Assembly: GCA_964508975.1 (NCBI GenBank)
Contig: CAZDVQ010000015.1
Location: 1 to 64,000, forward strand
Reading direction: 5' to 3'
DNA from: CAZDVQ01 sp964508975
Lineage (GTDB): Bacteria; Bacteroidota; Bacteroidia; Chitinophagales; Saprospiraceae
Length of the DNA: 64,000 bases
Numbering within the stretch: the first letter of the stretch is position 1; every line of letters starts with the position of its first letter. Below are positions 39,244 through 47,295 of the stretch, one piece after another. The notes under the pieces are model-generated. The model saw nothing but the letters and a program-made list of their open reading frames with translations, did no database searches and was not told where the DNA came from. Made by a program: the position numbers and the translations under genes.

Positions 39244-40203
39244 ATGGCTTACCGCTCAACTTGGCGGGAGTTTATTAAAACCGACCGGGGAATCTTGGTC
39301 GTATGTATCGTGGTAGCTTTTATTTTTTGGCTTTTTACCAAGCTATCCCAACGTTACGAAATACAACTGGCACTGCCCCTCAGCATTATAGAGCCTGAGG
39401 GGCAGTTGCTGCGTAATACCGTACCGGAACGCATTACTGCCAGGATTTCAGCTACCGGTTGGGAGCTGTTGAATATGCGCAACCGTGCAAAAGGCAGCCC
39501 ACTTTTATTTGACATGAGCAAAGATGCTCGCCGAAAAGCCGTTAGTAACTCCGAGCTGATCCTGCTGATCAAAAACTATTACCCCAAGGTGGATATTATA
39601 TCGATATCCCCTTCTGATTTTGACTTGGAATGGGAAAAGCAAATCGAAAAAAGGGTTCCCGTTAAACACGCTTTTAATATCAGCGTGGCGCCAGAGCATC
39701 ATTTGATCAACAACCCTAGTTTGAACCCAGAGGAAGTCGTTATATCTGGCCCTGCCTCCGTGGTGGCCAAAATAGATACGGCCTATACGAGTTCGCTCTC
39801 CTTACAGGGTTTGAGTGCCCCAAGCACCGGTGAAATTAGCTTTGACGCCAAGGGGCAAAATATAATATTCACACCGGCTACGGTGAAATATAGCATACCT
39901 GTAGAAGCATTGACCGAGAAAACAATGTTACTCGACATCAAAGCGATTAACGTTCCTGCTAATTTAAATACTAGGCTATTTCCGCACCAAGTGAAATTAA
40001 CCTGTATTGTTGGCGTTGGTGTTTACGACCTGGTAAAACCAGAGCAATTTAGCGTATGTGCCGATTTTAAGCAGGTATACAAGGTTGGGAAGGATTACCA
40101 TGTGCCACTCTTCTTGGTTGATTACCCTGTGTTCTTGAAGGGAGATGAAATTTTCTTTAGCCCTCAATCGGCCATGTACTTGTTCGAGGAAAAACAAAAT
40201 TAG
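39244..40203 (+). CDS. YbbR-domain membrane protein
   Basis: A 319-residue protein with one N-terminal membrane helix (ILVVCIVVAFIFWLFTKL, about 17-34) and extracytoplasmic YbbR repeats. The first runs from about residue 40, with VPERITARISATGWELL. A second repeat with RVPVKHAFNIS and VVISGPASVVAKIDTAYT spans about 140-180. In Firmicutes YbbR (CdaR) regulates the di-adenylate cyclase CdaA; no cyclase is adjacent here. It is coupled to yajC. Confidence 0.87.
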   Translation: MAYRSTWREFIKTDRGILVVCIVVAFIFWLFTKLSQRYEIQLALPLSIIEPEGQLLRNTVPERITARISATGWELLNMRNRAKGSPLLFDMSKDARRKAVSNSELILLIKNYYPKVDIISISPSDFDLEWEKQIEKRVPVKHAFNISVAPEHHLINNPSLNPEEVVISGPASVVAKIDTAYTSSLSLQGLSAPSTGEISFDAKGQNIIFTPATVKYSIPVEALTEKTMLLDIKAINVPANLNTRLFPHQVKLTCIVGVGVYDLVKPEQFSVCADFKQVYKVGKDYHVPLFLVDYPVFLKGDEIFFSPQSAMYLFEEKQN

Positions 40204-40276
40204 AGAGGAGATAGAAGAGAGGAGTGAGGAGTGAGGAGAGTTTTGCATTGATAGTGCAACGGACGATCAACTATCA
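40204..40276. repeat. GAGGAGTG purine satellite plus inverted TTGATAGT arms
   Basis: GAGGAGATAGAAGAGAGGAGTGAGGAGTGAGGAGAG repeats a GAGGAGTGA-like unit. A TTGCATTGATAGTGCAA hairpin follows, then ATCAACTATCAA, the inverse of the TTGATAGT unit. It leads to GC-rich copy l. Confidence 0.65.
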
Positions 40277-40297
40277 AAATCTAATTCCAAACGCGTA

Positions 40298-40507
40298 TCG
40301 GCCTAGCGATGTGGAGCGGTGGTGCGCAGCACCAGACCAAGCCCGCAGGGCGCAGGGCCGAGCGACAGCGAGCCGCGTAACATGAACGCAGCGGTTTTGC
40401 GAAGCAAAAACAAATGTGCTAAATGCACATTTGTAGCAAGTGAACTATTTGCTCCTGCAAATGGCTCTCCGCCGCCACGCAGTGGCGGAGGCCCCAAAAA
40501 AGAAAAA
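40298..40507 (-). repeat. GC-rich modular repeat, family 1, copy l, with internal insertion
   Basis: A reverse copy. On the minus strand: poly-T, GGGGCC, hairpin A (CCGCCAC TGC GTGGCGG). An 89-base AT-richer insertion (about 40377-40465) with its own hairpin (AAATGTGC TAAATGCACATTT) follows. Then come TTACGCGG, CTCGCTGTCGCTCGG and hairpin C (GGTGC TGC GCACC), ending CCACATCGCTAGG. Confidence 0.85.
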
Positions 40508-40608
40508 TACATACATCTGCTCATGCTAAATCAAAGCCCAAAAGAAGAACATTTTTCGATTCTTCCAATAAATCCCCCCGATTAGGCCTTCATTCCCTTA
40601 ATCTATTT

Positions 40609-40616
40609 TATATTTG
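40609..40616 (+). promoter_or_regulatory. -7 element (TATATTTG)
   Basis: A perfect TAnnTTTG, 31 bases before the ATG at 40648. It drives the Hdr-like gene and the coupled murF-alr. Confidence 0.65.
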
Positions 40617-40647
40617 TGCGTCATTATAATCCGAAGTCTATTACCTC

Positions 40648-42015
40648 ATGGTTGCACAAGTTATATTCCTACTCATAGCTGGCCTAACGGCAGCATTTGT
40701 CTACAAAAAGTACTCGGCCATCGTGCGCAATATACAGTTGGGCAAGGCCGAGACTAGCCCTGCCGACCCTGAACGTTGGCGCAACGTTTTGCTCATTGCT
40801 TTTGGGCAGAAAAAAATGTTTGCCCGACCCGTTGCAGCGGTATTGCACTTGTTCGTTTACGTGGCATTCCTCGTTACCCAGATTGAACTCATCGAGATTT
40901 TAGTGGATGGCATTTTTGGTCAACACCGCTTTTTTGCTGAGTTCCTGGGTGGATTTTACACCTTCATCATCTCAACCATCGAGATTTTGTCGGTCTTGGC
41001 ATTGATAGCTACCTTTGCTTTCTTAGCACGCCGCAATTTGCTCAAACTGCCTCGTTTCGTTAAAAGTGAGCTTAATGGCTGGCCTAGACTCGATGCCAAC
41101 AATATTCTGATTGCTGAAATAGTACTCGTTACTTGTATATTCACGATGAATGGCGCCGATACGGTACTGCAAAGCGACCCCGTTTATGGCAGTCATTATC
41201 CTGATACCGGAGCCTTGGCTATCAGTAGCTGGCTTGGGCCAATGCTCTTTGGCAGCATCACCTCCTCTGAAACCCTTCATTTGTTGGAGCGTATTGGCTG
41301 GTGGGGACACATCCTGGTGGTATTTGGCTTTTTGGCCTATCTACCCTACTCTAAGCACTTGCACATTATGTTGGCTTTTCCCAATACTTACTTTGCCCGT
41401 TTGAAAGCGAAAGGCAAAATGGAAAACATGCCTGACATACAGAACGAGGTGGCCAGCATGATGAACCCAGAAACGGCTTATGCCGAGGCCCCTGCCGATG
41501 CACCAATCCCCAAATTTGGTGCAAACGACGTGTTTGACCTGGGTTGGACCCAAGTCCTTTCGGCCTATACCTGTACCGAATGTGGCCGTTGTACCAGTGT
41601 TTGCCCAGCCAACACCACAGGCAAAGTGCTTTCGCCCCGTAAAATCGTGATGGACGTTCGCGACCGTGCCGATGAAATTGGTCGTAATATCGATATGAAC
41701 AAAACTGAGTTCATCGCCCCTGAACACAGTGGCAATAGCTCGAAACTTACGAAGGACAACTACAACGACGGTAAATCGCTGTTCGACTATATCTCTACCG
41801 AGGAGCTTCGCGCTTGTACCTCTTGTAATGCTTGCGTTGAAGCTTGCCCTGTGTTGATCAATCCGCTCGACATGATTGTAGAGCTTCGCCGTAACTTGAT
41901 TTTGGAACAGTCGAATTCGCCAGAATCTTGGAACGTGATGTTCAACAATATCGAGAATAACGGTGCGCCATGGGCATTCTCTCCCGACGATCGCGACAAA
42001 TGGATCAATGGCTAA
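40648..42015 (+). CDS. membrane-bound 4Fe-4S protein, HdrD/HdrE-like (heterodisulfide-reductase-related)
   Basis: A 455-residue protein. About six helices form an HdrE/NarI-like cytochrome-type membrane domain (residues 1-230), with histidines in VLHLFVYVAF and ETLHLLERIGWWGHIL as possible heme ligands. The cytoplasmic domain carries two [4Fe-4S] motifs: CTECGRCTSVCPANTTG near 309 and CTSCNACVEACPVLINP near 391. In Bacteroidota this protein is usually followed by a partner with CCG-type cysteine domains. Here the next gene is murF-alr, overlapping its last 8 bases. It is a quinone-linked electron transfer enzyme by architecture; the donor is unknown. Confidence 0.87.
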   Translation: MVAQVIFLLIAGLTAAFVYKKYSAIVRNIQLGKAETSPADPERWRNVLLIAFGQKKMFARPVAAVLHLFVYVAFLVTQIELIEILVDGIFGQHRFFAEFLGGFYTFIISTIEILSVLALIATFAFLARRNLLKLPRFVKSELNGWPRLDANNILIAEIVLVTCIFTMNGADTVLQSDPVYGSHYPDTGALAISSWLGPMLFGSITSSETLHLLERIGWWGHILVVFGFLAYLPYSKHLHIMLAFPNTYFARLKAKGKMENMPDIQNEVASMMNPETAYAEAPADAPIPKFGANDVFDLGWTQVLSAYTCTECGRCTSVCPANTTGKVLSPRKIVMDVRDRADEIGRNIDMNKTEFIAPEHSGNSSKLTKDNYNDGKSLFDYISTEELRACTSCNACVEACPVLINPLDMIVELRRNLILEQSNSPESWNVMFNNIENNGAPWAFSPDDRDKWING

Positions 42016-44431
42016 CGCATACAGCCCCACCCAAATAGCACTAATGCTGGGCTGCAACACGCAAGGCCCAACCCGCGACGAAGATCGTATCGACACTTTA
42101 TTGTATGATAGCAGGCTGCTGGCCCGTGCGGCCAGCACCTTGTTTTTTGCCCTAAAAACAGCCAGCAACGATGGGCATAAATTTATCCCAGCCCTCTATG
42201 GCCGCGGGGTAAGGCATTTCGTGGTAGAGCAAGCTATTCCGCAGACTAGCTTCCCCGAAGCTGTTTTTTACCCTTGTCACAATAGCTTAGAAGCATTGCA
42301 ACAACTCGCTCGGCTACACCGCGAAGCTTATACCTTACCCATTATTGGCATTACGGGTAGTAACGGTAAAACCATCGTGAAAGAATGGTTGTACCAGTTG
42401 CTGGTGGCGGATTATAAAATTGTACGTAGCCCTGGGAGTTATAACTCCCAGCTGGGCGTGCCGCTTTCAGTTTGGCAAATCGACGAGTCGCACGACCTCG
42501 GAATATTTGAAGCCGGTATTTCAGAACCCGGTAAAATGAGCCGCTTGGCCCAGGTGATTCAGCCCAGTATCGGTATTTTTACCAATATCGGAAAAGCACA
42601 TGCTGCCGCTTTTGCAAGCCAAGCAGATAAGATTGTGGAGAAAGCCAAACTGTTTGAGACTTGCCAAACCATCATCTGTTGTAAAAACCATAGCGGCATT
42701 TACCAATACCTCCGGGAATTGTACCCTAGCAAAAGAATAGTGGCCTGGCACGAGTTTGACGAGAGCTTGAACGATATCGTGGCCGCACTCCCCTTTAATG
42801 ACGATGCCTCGCGTGAAAACGCCATGCATTGTGCCGTATTGATGCTGGAGCTTGGCTACAGCGCCGATACCATCATGCAGGGTATCCAGAAGTTAAAGCC
42901 TATTTCATTACGCCTCGAATTAAAACGGGCCGTAAACCGCTGTGCATTGGTCAACGATAGCTACTCGGCGGATGTCAGCTCGCTACAAGTAGCCGCCGAT
43001 TTTCTCAAACGGCAATACCCTAGTTTTAGGAAAACACTCATCCTGTCCGATATTTTGCAATCAGGCTTAAGCCCTGAATTACTCTACACCGAGGTGGCCG
43101 AGTTGGTTAAAAGTCGGGATTTCAGCAGGATAATCGGCATTGGTACCGAGATTAAAGTGCTGCAAAATTTCTTGCCATCGACGATTCAACAGGCTTATTT
43201 CCAGGATACCGACGAGTTCCTAGCACAATATAAGCAAGATGATTTCCACGATGAAGCCATCCTGCTAAAAGGTGCCCGAACCTTTGCCTTTGAACATATT
43301 GCTACCCGCCTAGAAGAAAAAAGCCACCGCACGGTGCTCGAAATTAACCTTAACGCCTTGTTGCATAACCTTAATGTGTATCGGCAACACTTGGCCCCCG
43401 GCACTAGGGTCATGGGCATGGTTAAAGCAGCCGGCTACGGTAGCGGTAGTCCTGAAGTAGCCCGATTACTAGAAATGCGGGGTACTGAATACCTGGCCGT
43501 GGCCTACGCCGATGAGGGCGTTGATCTCCGGGTTGCAGGTATATCGCTCCCCATCCTTGTACTGAATCCAGAACCCGGTACCTTCGACCTCATGCTGCGC
43601 TACGAGCTCGAACCTGAGATTTATAGCATCGAGTTATTGAAAGCCTATATCGAATTTGTCGCGGCACGGGCGAATACCCGAAAATGCCCCGCTATTCACC
43701 TTAAAATTGAAACGGGCATGAACCGCCTGGGCCTCGATGCTAAGGATTGGAACAGCCTGTGTCAAATTTTACAACTCAACCCCAATGTCGAGGTTGCCTC
43801 GGTGTTTACACACCTCGTAGCCAGCGAGGCCAGTGAACACGATGCCTTTACCCAGCTTCAAGTAGAACGCTACGAAACGGCTTACAACATGATTGTTGAA
43901 GCCATCAAGGCTAAACCTTTACGGCACGTGCTCAACACGGGCGGCATTATCCGTTTCCCGCAATATCACTTTGACATGGTACGCCTGGGCGTAGGCTTGT
44001 ACGGTTACGACAGCAGCGCTCAAATACAAGCACAACTCAGTCCCGTAAGTACCTTGAAGGCTTATGTTTCGCAAGTTAAACAGGTGCCCAAAGGAGAGAC
44101 CGTTGGCTATAATCGCCGTGGAGTAGCCCAGGAAGACATGATTACGGCAACCATAGGCATCGGTTATGCCGATGGCTGGCCACGCAAACTAGGCAATGGT
44201 CGTTTTAGCGTGTTGATTAAAGGAAAACGCGCCCCCATCGTGGGCAATGTGTGTATGGATATGTGCATGGTTGATGTAACGCATATCCCCGGCGTGAAAC
44301 AAGGCGACGAGGCCATCATGTTTGGTAACGAGCCTAGCATACAAGAAGTAGCCAGTGTACTAGAAACCATCCCTTACGAGGTGCTCACCATGGTATCGGA
44401 GCGGGTGACGAGGTTGTGCTATCAAGACTAG
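42008..44431 (+). CDS. bifunctional MurF ligase / alanine racemase
   Basis: An 807-residue fusion. Residues 1-440 are MurF (UDP-MurNAc-tripeptide:D-Ala-D-Ala ligase). The ATP loop is in PIIGITGSNGKTIVKEWL near residue 110, with GSYNSQLGVPLSVW after it and the SYSADVSSLQVAADFL block near 320. Residues about 445-807 are alanine racemase: the PLP lysine lies in GMVKAAGYGSGS near 473, followed by the CMDMCMVDVTHIPG block near 756, with the VGYNRRGVAQEDMIT strand near 702. It makes D-Ala and adds D-Ala-D-Ala in one polypeptide, typical of Bacteroidota. The ATG at 42008 overlaps the previous stop (ATGGCTAA). Confidence 0.94.
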   Translation: MANAYSPTQIALMLGCNTQGPTRDEDRIDTLLYDSRLLARAASTLFFALKTASNDGHKFIPALYGRGVRHFVVEQAIPQTSFPEAVFYPCHNSLEALQQLARLHREAYTLPIIGITGSNGKTIVKEWLYQLLVADYKIVRSPGSYNSQLGVPLSVWQIDESHDLGIFEAGISEPGKMSRLAQVIQPSIGIFTNIGKAHAAAFASQADKIVEKAKLFETCQTIICCKNHSGIYQYLRELYPSKRIVAWHEFDESLNDIVAALPFNDDASRENAMHCAVLMLELGYSADTIMQGIQKLKPISLRLELKRAVNRCALVNDSYSADVSSLQVAADFLKRQYPSFRKTLILSDILQSGLSPELLYTEVAELVKSRDFSRIIGIGTEIKVLQNFLPSTIQQAYFQDTDEFLAQYKQDDFHDEAILLKGARTFAFEHIATRLEEKSHRTVLEINLNALLHNLNVYRQHLAPGTRVMGMVKAAGYGSGSPEVARLLEMRGTEYLAVAYADEGVDLRVAGISLPILVLNPEPGTFDLMLRYELEPEIYSIELLKAYIEFVAARANTRKCPAIHLKIETGMNRLGLDAKDWNSLCQILQLNPNVEVASVFTHLVASEASEHDAFTQLQVERYETAYNMIVEAIKAKPLRHVLNTGGIIRFPQYHFDMVRLGVGLYGYDSSAQIQAQLSPVSTLKAYVSQVKQVPKGETVGYNRRGVAQEDMITATIGIGYADGWPRKLGNGRFSVLIKGKRAPIVGNVCMDMCMVDVTHIPGVKQGDEAIMFGNEPSIQEVASVLETIPYEVLTMVSERVTRLCYQD

Positions 44432-45174
44432 CAGGGGTTTACCCGCCGAATTATATATATGCCCTGTGCACGCAAAAGTTCCTTAACCTCTGCATTACGC
44501 TTTATCTCAGCTTCAAGTTTTGGCATGATTTCAACTTTTCCTATGGCCTTGAAATACAAAATCAAAGCATCCATACTATACTCATAAAAGTAATGTTGTA
44601 AAGCCCTCGCATGTTGGGCACAAATTTTATACACATCCTTAACGATCAATGCTTTATTGTATACATATGCGGTATAGCGGTACGTTCCTGTTTCTCCACC
44701 ATACATATCAACGTCAAGGCAAAGTGACGGTTTTATATGCACTATACTATCATATACCATTGGTGGTAAATGGGCTACTGAATATAGGCTCGACGAAAAA
44801 ATTATTTCAATAGGCCTGATGGCCTTAATTTCGGCCACTGTAATAAACAGGTATGCTTCACTAGCAATCAGGCCCTCATATAAAGGGTATAATTTCTGGT
44901 ATAGCTGTATAGGCTCTTGGGCAGATTCTCTGTACCTTTTGCGATAGGCATCCAAGGTCATTTGCTCTAATAAGCATTTACTTTTCTTGTGCAAGGGTTC
45001 TGTGCCCTGACAGCGCTCCATAGCTACAAGCTCATAAGGCCATGCTATGTAATAAGTACCCTTACCCTTGTCTTTTATATCAAGTTCAGCTTTGACATAC
45101 ATTAGCCCAAACTCGGCCTTGGCCAAGCTGTTGAAGCCTAATAATAAAGCGAGTATGAACAGTATCCGTTTCAT
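44428..45174 (-). CDS. secreted protein of unknown function
   Basis: A 248-residue protein with a signal peptide ending LAKA (about residue 19). The body has KGTYYIAWPYELVAMERCQG, a pair of Cys near 55-67, and a Tyr-rich middle (YRYTAYVYNKALIV). The C-terminus is basic, ending RRVNPC. No family is recognised. It lies directly downstream of def with no gap, so it is co-transcribed; its 3' end overlaps that of murF-alr by 4 bases. Confidence 0.72.
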   Translation of the reverse strand: MKRILFILALLLGFNSLAKAEFGLMYVKAELDIKDKGKGTYYIAWPYELVAMERCQGTEPLHKKSKCLLEQMTLDAYRKRYRESAQEPIQLYQKLYPLYEGLIASEAYLFITVAEIKAIRPIEIIFSSSLYSVAHLPPMVYDSIVHIKPSLCLDVDMYGGETGTYRYTAYVYNKALIVKDVYKICAQHARALQHYFYEYSMDALILYFKAIGKVEIMPKLEAEIKRNAEVKELLRAQGIYIIRRVNPC

Positions 45175-45735
45175 CTATTTGGCGTATCGCATTTTGTAAT
45201 CAGCTTGATATTTACCTGTTTTAATAGCTTCGAGGCGCTTTTGCACCATGCGTTTTTTGAGGGGTTTCAGGTGGTCCACAAACAAAATACCGTCAATATG
45301 GTCGTATTCGTGCTGGATGACACGAGCTGCAAAACCATCAAAGGTTTGGGTATGTTCCACAAAGTTTTCGTCCATGTAGCGGAGGGTAATCACGCTGGGG
45401 CGCTCCACATCGCCGCGCACGTCGGGGATGCTCAGGCAGCCTTCTTCATAAGCCCAAGGTTTGCCTTGTTCCTCTATTTTATGGGCGTTGATAAACACCA
45501 TCTTGATGCCCGGTTGGTTATCCTCGCGGTCTTCCTTTTCGAGTTGAACGGTATCCACCATGAAAAGGCGGATGGGCTGTCCCACTTGGGGCGCAGCTAG
45601 GCCAACACCTTTGGCCTTGTACATGGTTTCCCACATGTTGGCAATCAGCGTTTTAAGCTCAGGAAAGTTAGCGTCAATATCGGCGCCCATTTCGCGGAGC
45701 ACGGGGTGGCCATAGGCATAAATTGGGAGGAACAT
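45175..45735 (-). CDS. def: peptide deformylase
   Basis: A 186-residue peptide deformylase that removes the formyl group from nascent proteins. All three motifs are present: GVGLAAPQVG near residue 44, EEGCLSIPDVRG near 97 (metal Cys), and QHEYDHIDGILFVDHL near 140 (metal His pair and catalytic Glu). Length is normal. Its downstream gene starts directly at the stop. Confidence 0.97.
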   Translation of the reverse strand: MFLPIYAYGHPVLREMGADIDANFPELKTLIANMWETMYKAKGVGLAAPQVGQPIRLFMVDTVQLEKEDREDNQPGIKMVFINAHKIEEQGKPWAYEEGCLSIPDVRGDVERPSVITLRYMDENFVEHTQTFDGFAARVIQHEYDHIDGILFVDHLKPLKKRMVQKRLEAIKTGKYQADYKMRYAK

Positions 45736-45765
45736 GCTATTGCTTACGTTGGTATTTTGAGTGAT

Positions 45766-45879
45766 TATTTTTGGGGCGCCTCCCCGCTTCGCGGGGTCGC
45801 TACGCTGCGCGGCTCGCTATTCGCTCGGCCCTTCGGGCTGGCGCTACGCACCACCGCTTCGCATCGCTGGCGCAGGGCG
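45766..45879 (+). repeat. GC-rich modular repeat, family 1, copy m
   Basis: TTTTTGGGGCGCC, hairpin A (CCCCGC TTC GCGGGG), GTCGCTACGCTGCGCGG, CTCGCTATTCGCTCGGCCC, hairpin C (GGCGC TAC GCACC, one mismatch), and the end CCGCTTCGCATCGCTGGCGCAGG. Hairpin B is absent. Confidence 0.88.
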
Positions 45880-45884
45880 ATGGA

Positions 45885-46895
45885 CTAGCCTAACAGCCCT
45901 GCTTTTTTCGATACGTCGAGCATGCGGTCGATGCAGGCACGGCTTTCGGCGATAACGTTGTCTGGCAGTAATATCTCGGGCAGTTCATACTTGAGGCAGA
46001 GGTACAACTTCTCGAGGGTATTGCGTTTCATGTGCGGGCAATCGTTGCAAGCACAGTTGTTTTCAGGTGGAGCGGGGATGAAGGTTTTATGCGGTGCTGC
46101 CTTTTGCATGGTATGTAAGATACCAGCCTCGGTTGCCACGATAAACTCGGTAGCTTCATGTTCAACGGCGTACTTGAGCAAACCGCTGGTTGAACCGATA
46201 TAGTCGGCATGTTGCAATACAGCCTCCTCGCACTCGGGGTGGGCAATAAGTTTTGCGTTGGGGTGCTCGGCCATCAGCTTGAGGATTTTCTCTTGCGAGA
46301 AAATCTCGTGCACCATGCAAGCACCGTTCCAGAGAATCATCTCACGGCCTGTTTTTTTCTGGAGGTAAGCGCCCAGGTTACGGTCAGGGGCAAAGATAAT
46401 CGGCTGGTCCTGCGGGATACTCTCGATGATTTGTACCGCGTTAGTTGAGGTACAGCAAATATCGGTGAGGGTTTTCAGGTCGGCAGTACAGTTAATGTAG
46501 CTTACCACCACGTGATCGGGGTATTTCTCGCGGAATTTTTTGAACAGCGGTGCCGGGCAAGAATCGGCAAGGGAGCAACCCGCTTTGAGGTCGGGCAATA
46601 AAACTTTCTTGCTGGGGTTCAAAATCTTTGCGGTCTCTGCCATGAAGTGTACACCGGCAAACACGATCATATCAGCTTCGGTAGAGGCCGCTTTTTGAGA
46701 TAGGCCAAGGCTATCACCGATATAGTCGGCAATGTCTTGGATATCGCCATCTTGGTAATAGTGTGCTAGGAGAACCGCGTTTTTTTCTTTTTTCAGCTTG
46801 TTGATTTCGGCTACAAGGTCGAGCGTTGGGTCAATTTCCAGGTCGAGGTAACCAATCTTGTCAAGCGTGTTGACGGCATTATTTAAAGTAGTCAT
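45885..46895 (-). CDS. nadA: quinolinate synthase
   Basis: A 336-residue NadA. It condenses iminoaspartate with dihydroxyacetone phosphate to quinolinate in NAD synthesis and needs a [4Fe-4S] cluster. Visible: [24 protein letters not shown] near residue 30-55, GCSLADSCP near 125 (first Cys), [19 protein letters not shown] and [15 protein letters not shown] in the middle, and [18 protein letters not shown] near 287. The start at 46895 (MTTLNN) is used because the longer frame begins inside the minus-strand -7 box at 46920-46927. Confidence 0.94.
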   Translation of the reverse strand: MTTLNNAVNTLDKIGYLDLEIDPTLDLVAEINKLKKEKNAVLLAHYYQDGDIQDIADYIGDSLGLSQKAASTEADMIVFAGVHFMAETAKILNPSKKVLLPDLKAGCSLADSCPAPLFKKFREKYPDHVVVSYINCTADLKTLTDICCTSTNAVQIIESIPQDQPIIFAPDRNLGAYLQKKTGREMILWNGACMVHEIFSQEKILKLMAEHPNAKLIAHPECEEAVLQHADYIGSTSGLLKYAVEHEATEFIVATEAGILHTMQKAAPHKTFIPAPPENNCACNDCPHMKRNTLEKLYLCLKYELPEILLPDNVIAESRACIDRMLDVSKKAGLLG

Positions 46896-46919
46896 ACTGG
46901 TTGTGCAATTACTGAACTG

Positions 46920-46927
46920 CAAAGATA
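46920..46927 (-). promoter_or_regulatory. -7 element (TATCTTTG) of nadA
   Basis: The minus strand reads CCTATCTTTGCAG, 25 bases upstream of the nadA ATG at 46895. Confidence 0.65.
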
Positions 46928-47154
46928 GGCAAATTGATACAAATTGCTGCTACCACCCGCATCTACAAAGTAATGAGTATAACGCTGAAAAGTAGTTATT
47001 CCTTTTACAATGGTTAATGTTTGTACATGATTCCATATAGAGAGAATATATTAAAAATCGAGTACAAATACAACACGGGTGGCGCTTGGCAATTGTGTTT
47101 ATATGCTTGGGGCATATATATGTTGCAGTTTAGATTACAAACAGGACACTATTC
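46928..47154. other. AT-rich intergenic stretch, no gene seen
   Basis: No coding sequence with a plausible family, no strong hairpin. It separates the nadA promoter from GC-rich copy n, which is followed by the stop of the T9SS gene. Confidence 0.5.
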
Positions 47155-47258
47155 CGTGCCAGGTGCCTGGAGCGCAGGCCCGCAGGGCCTGGTGCGTAGC
47201 ACCGAGCGACAGCGAGCGCGGAAGGGACCGACCCCGGCCAAAGGCCGGGGTGGCACCC
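47155..47258 (-). repeat. GC-rich modular repeat, family 1, copy n
   Basis: A reverse copy. Minus strand: TTAGGGTGCCA (no poly-T), hairpin A (CCCCGGCC TTT GGCCGGGG), CGCTCGCTGTCGCTCGG, then GGTGC TAC GCACC, AGGCCC TGC GGGCCT, and the end GGCACCTGGCACGG. It sits at the 3' side of the T9SS gene at 47296. Confidence 0.85.
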
Positions 47259-47295
47259 TAATCGTCAATAAAACAATCACTTCCTTAAAATCGCA

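Noticed and set aside
41963..42007. Upstream start of murF-alr at 41963
   Set aside because: It adds an unrelated MRHGHSLPTIATNGS stretch inside the previous gene. The ATG at 42008 with ATGGCTAA overlap is the normal coupled start.
46896..46922. Upstream start of nadA at 46922
   Set aside because: It lies inside a perfect minus-strand TATCTTTG box, so it would precede transcription.
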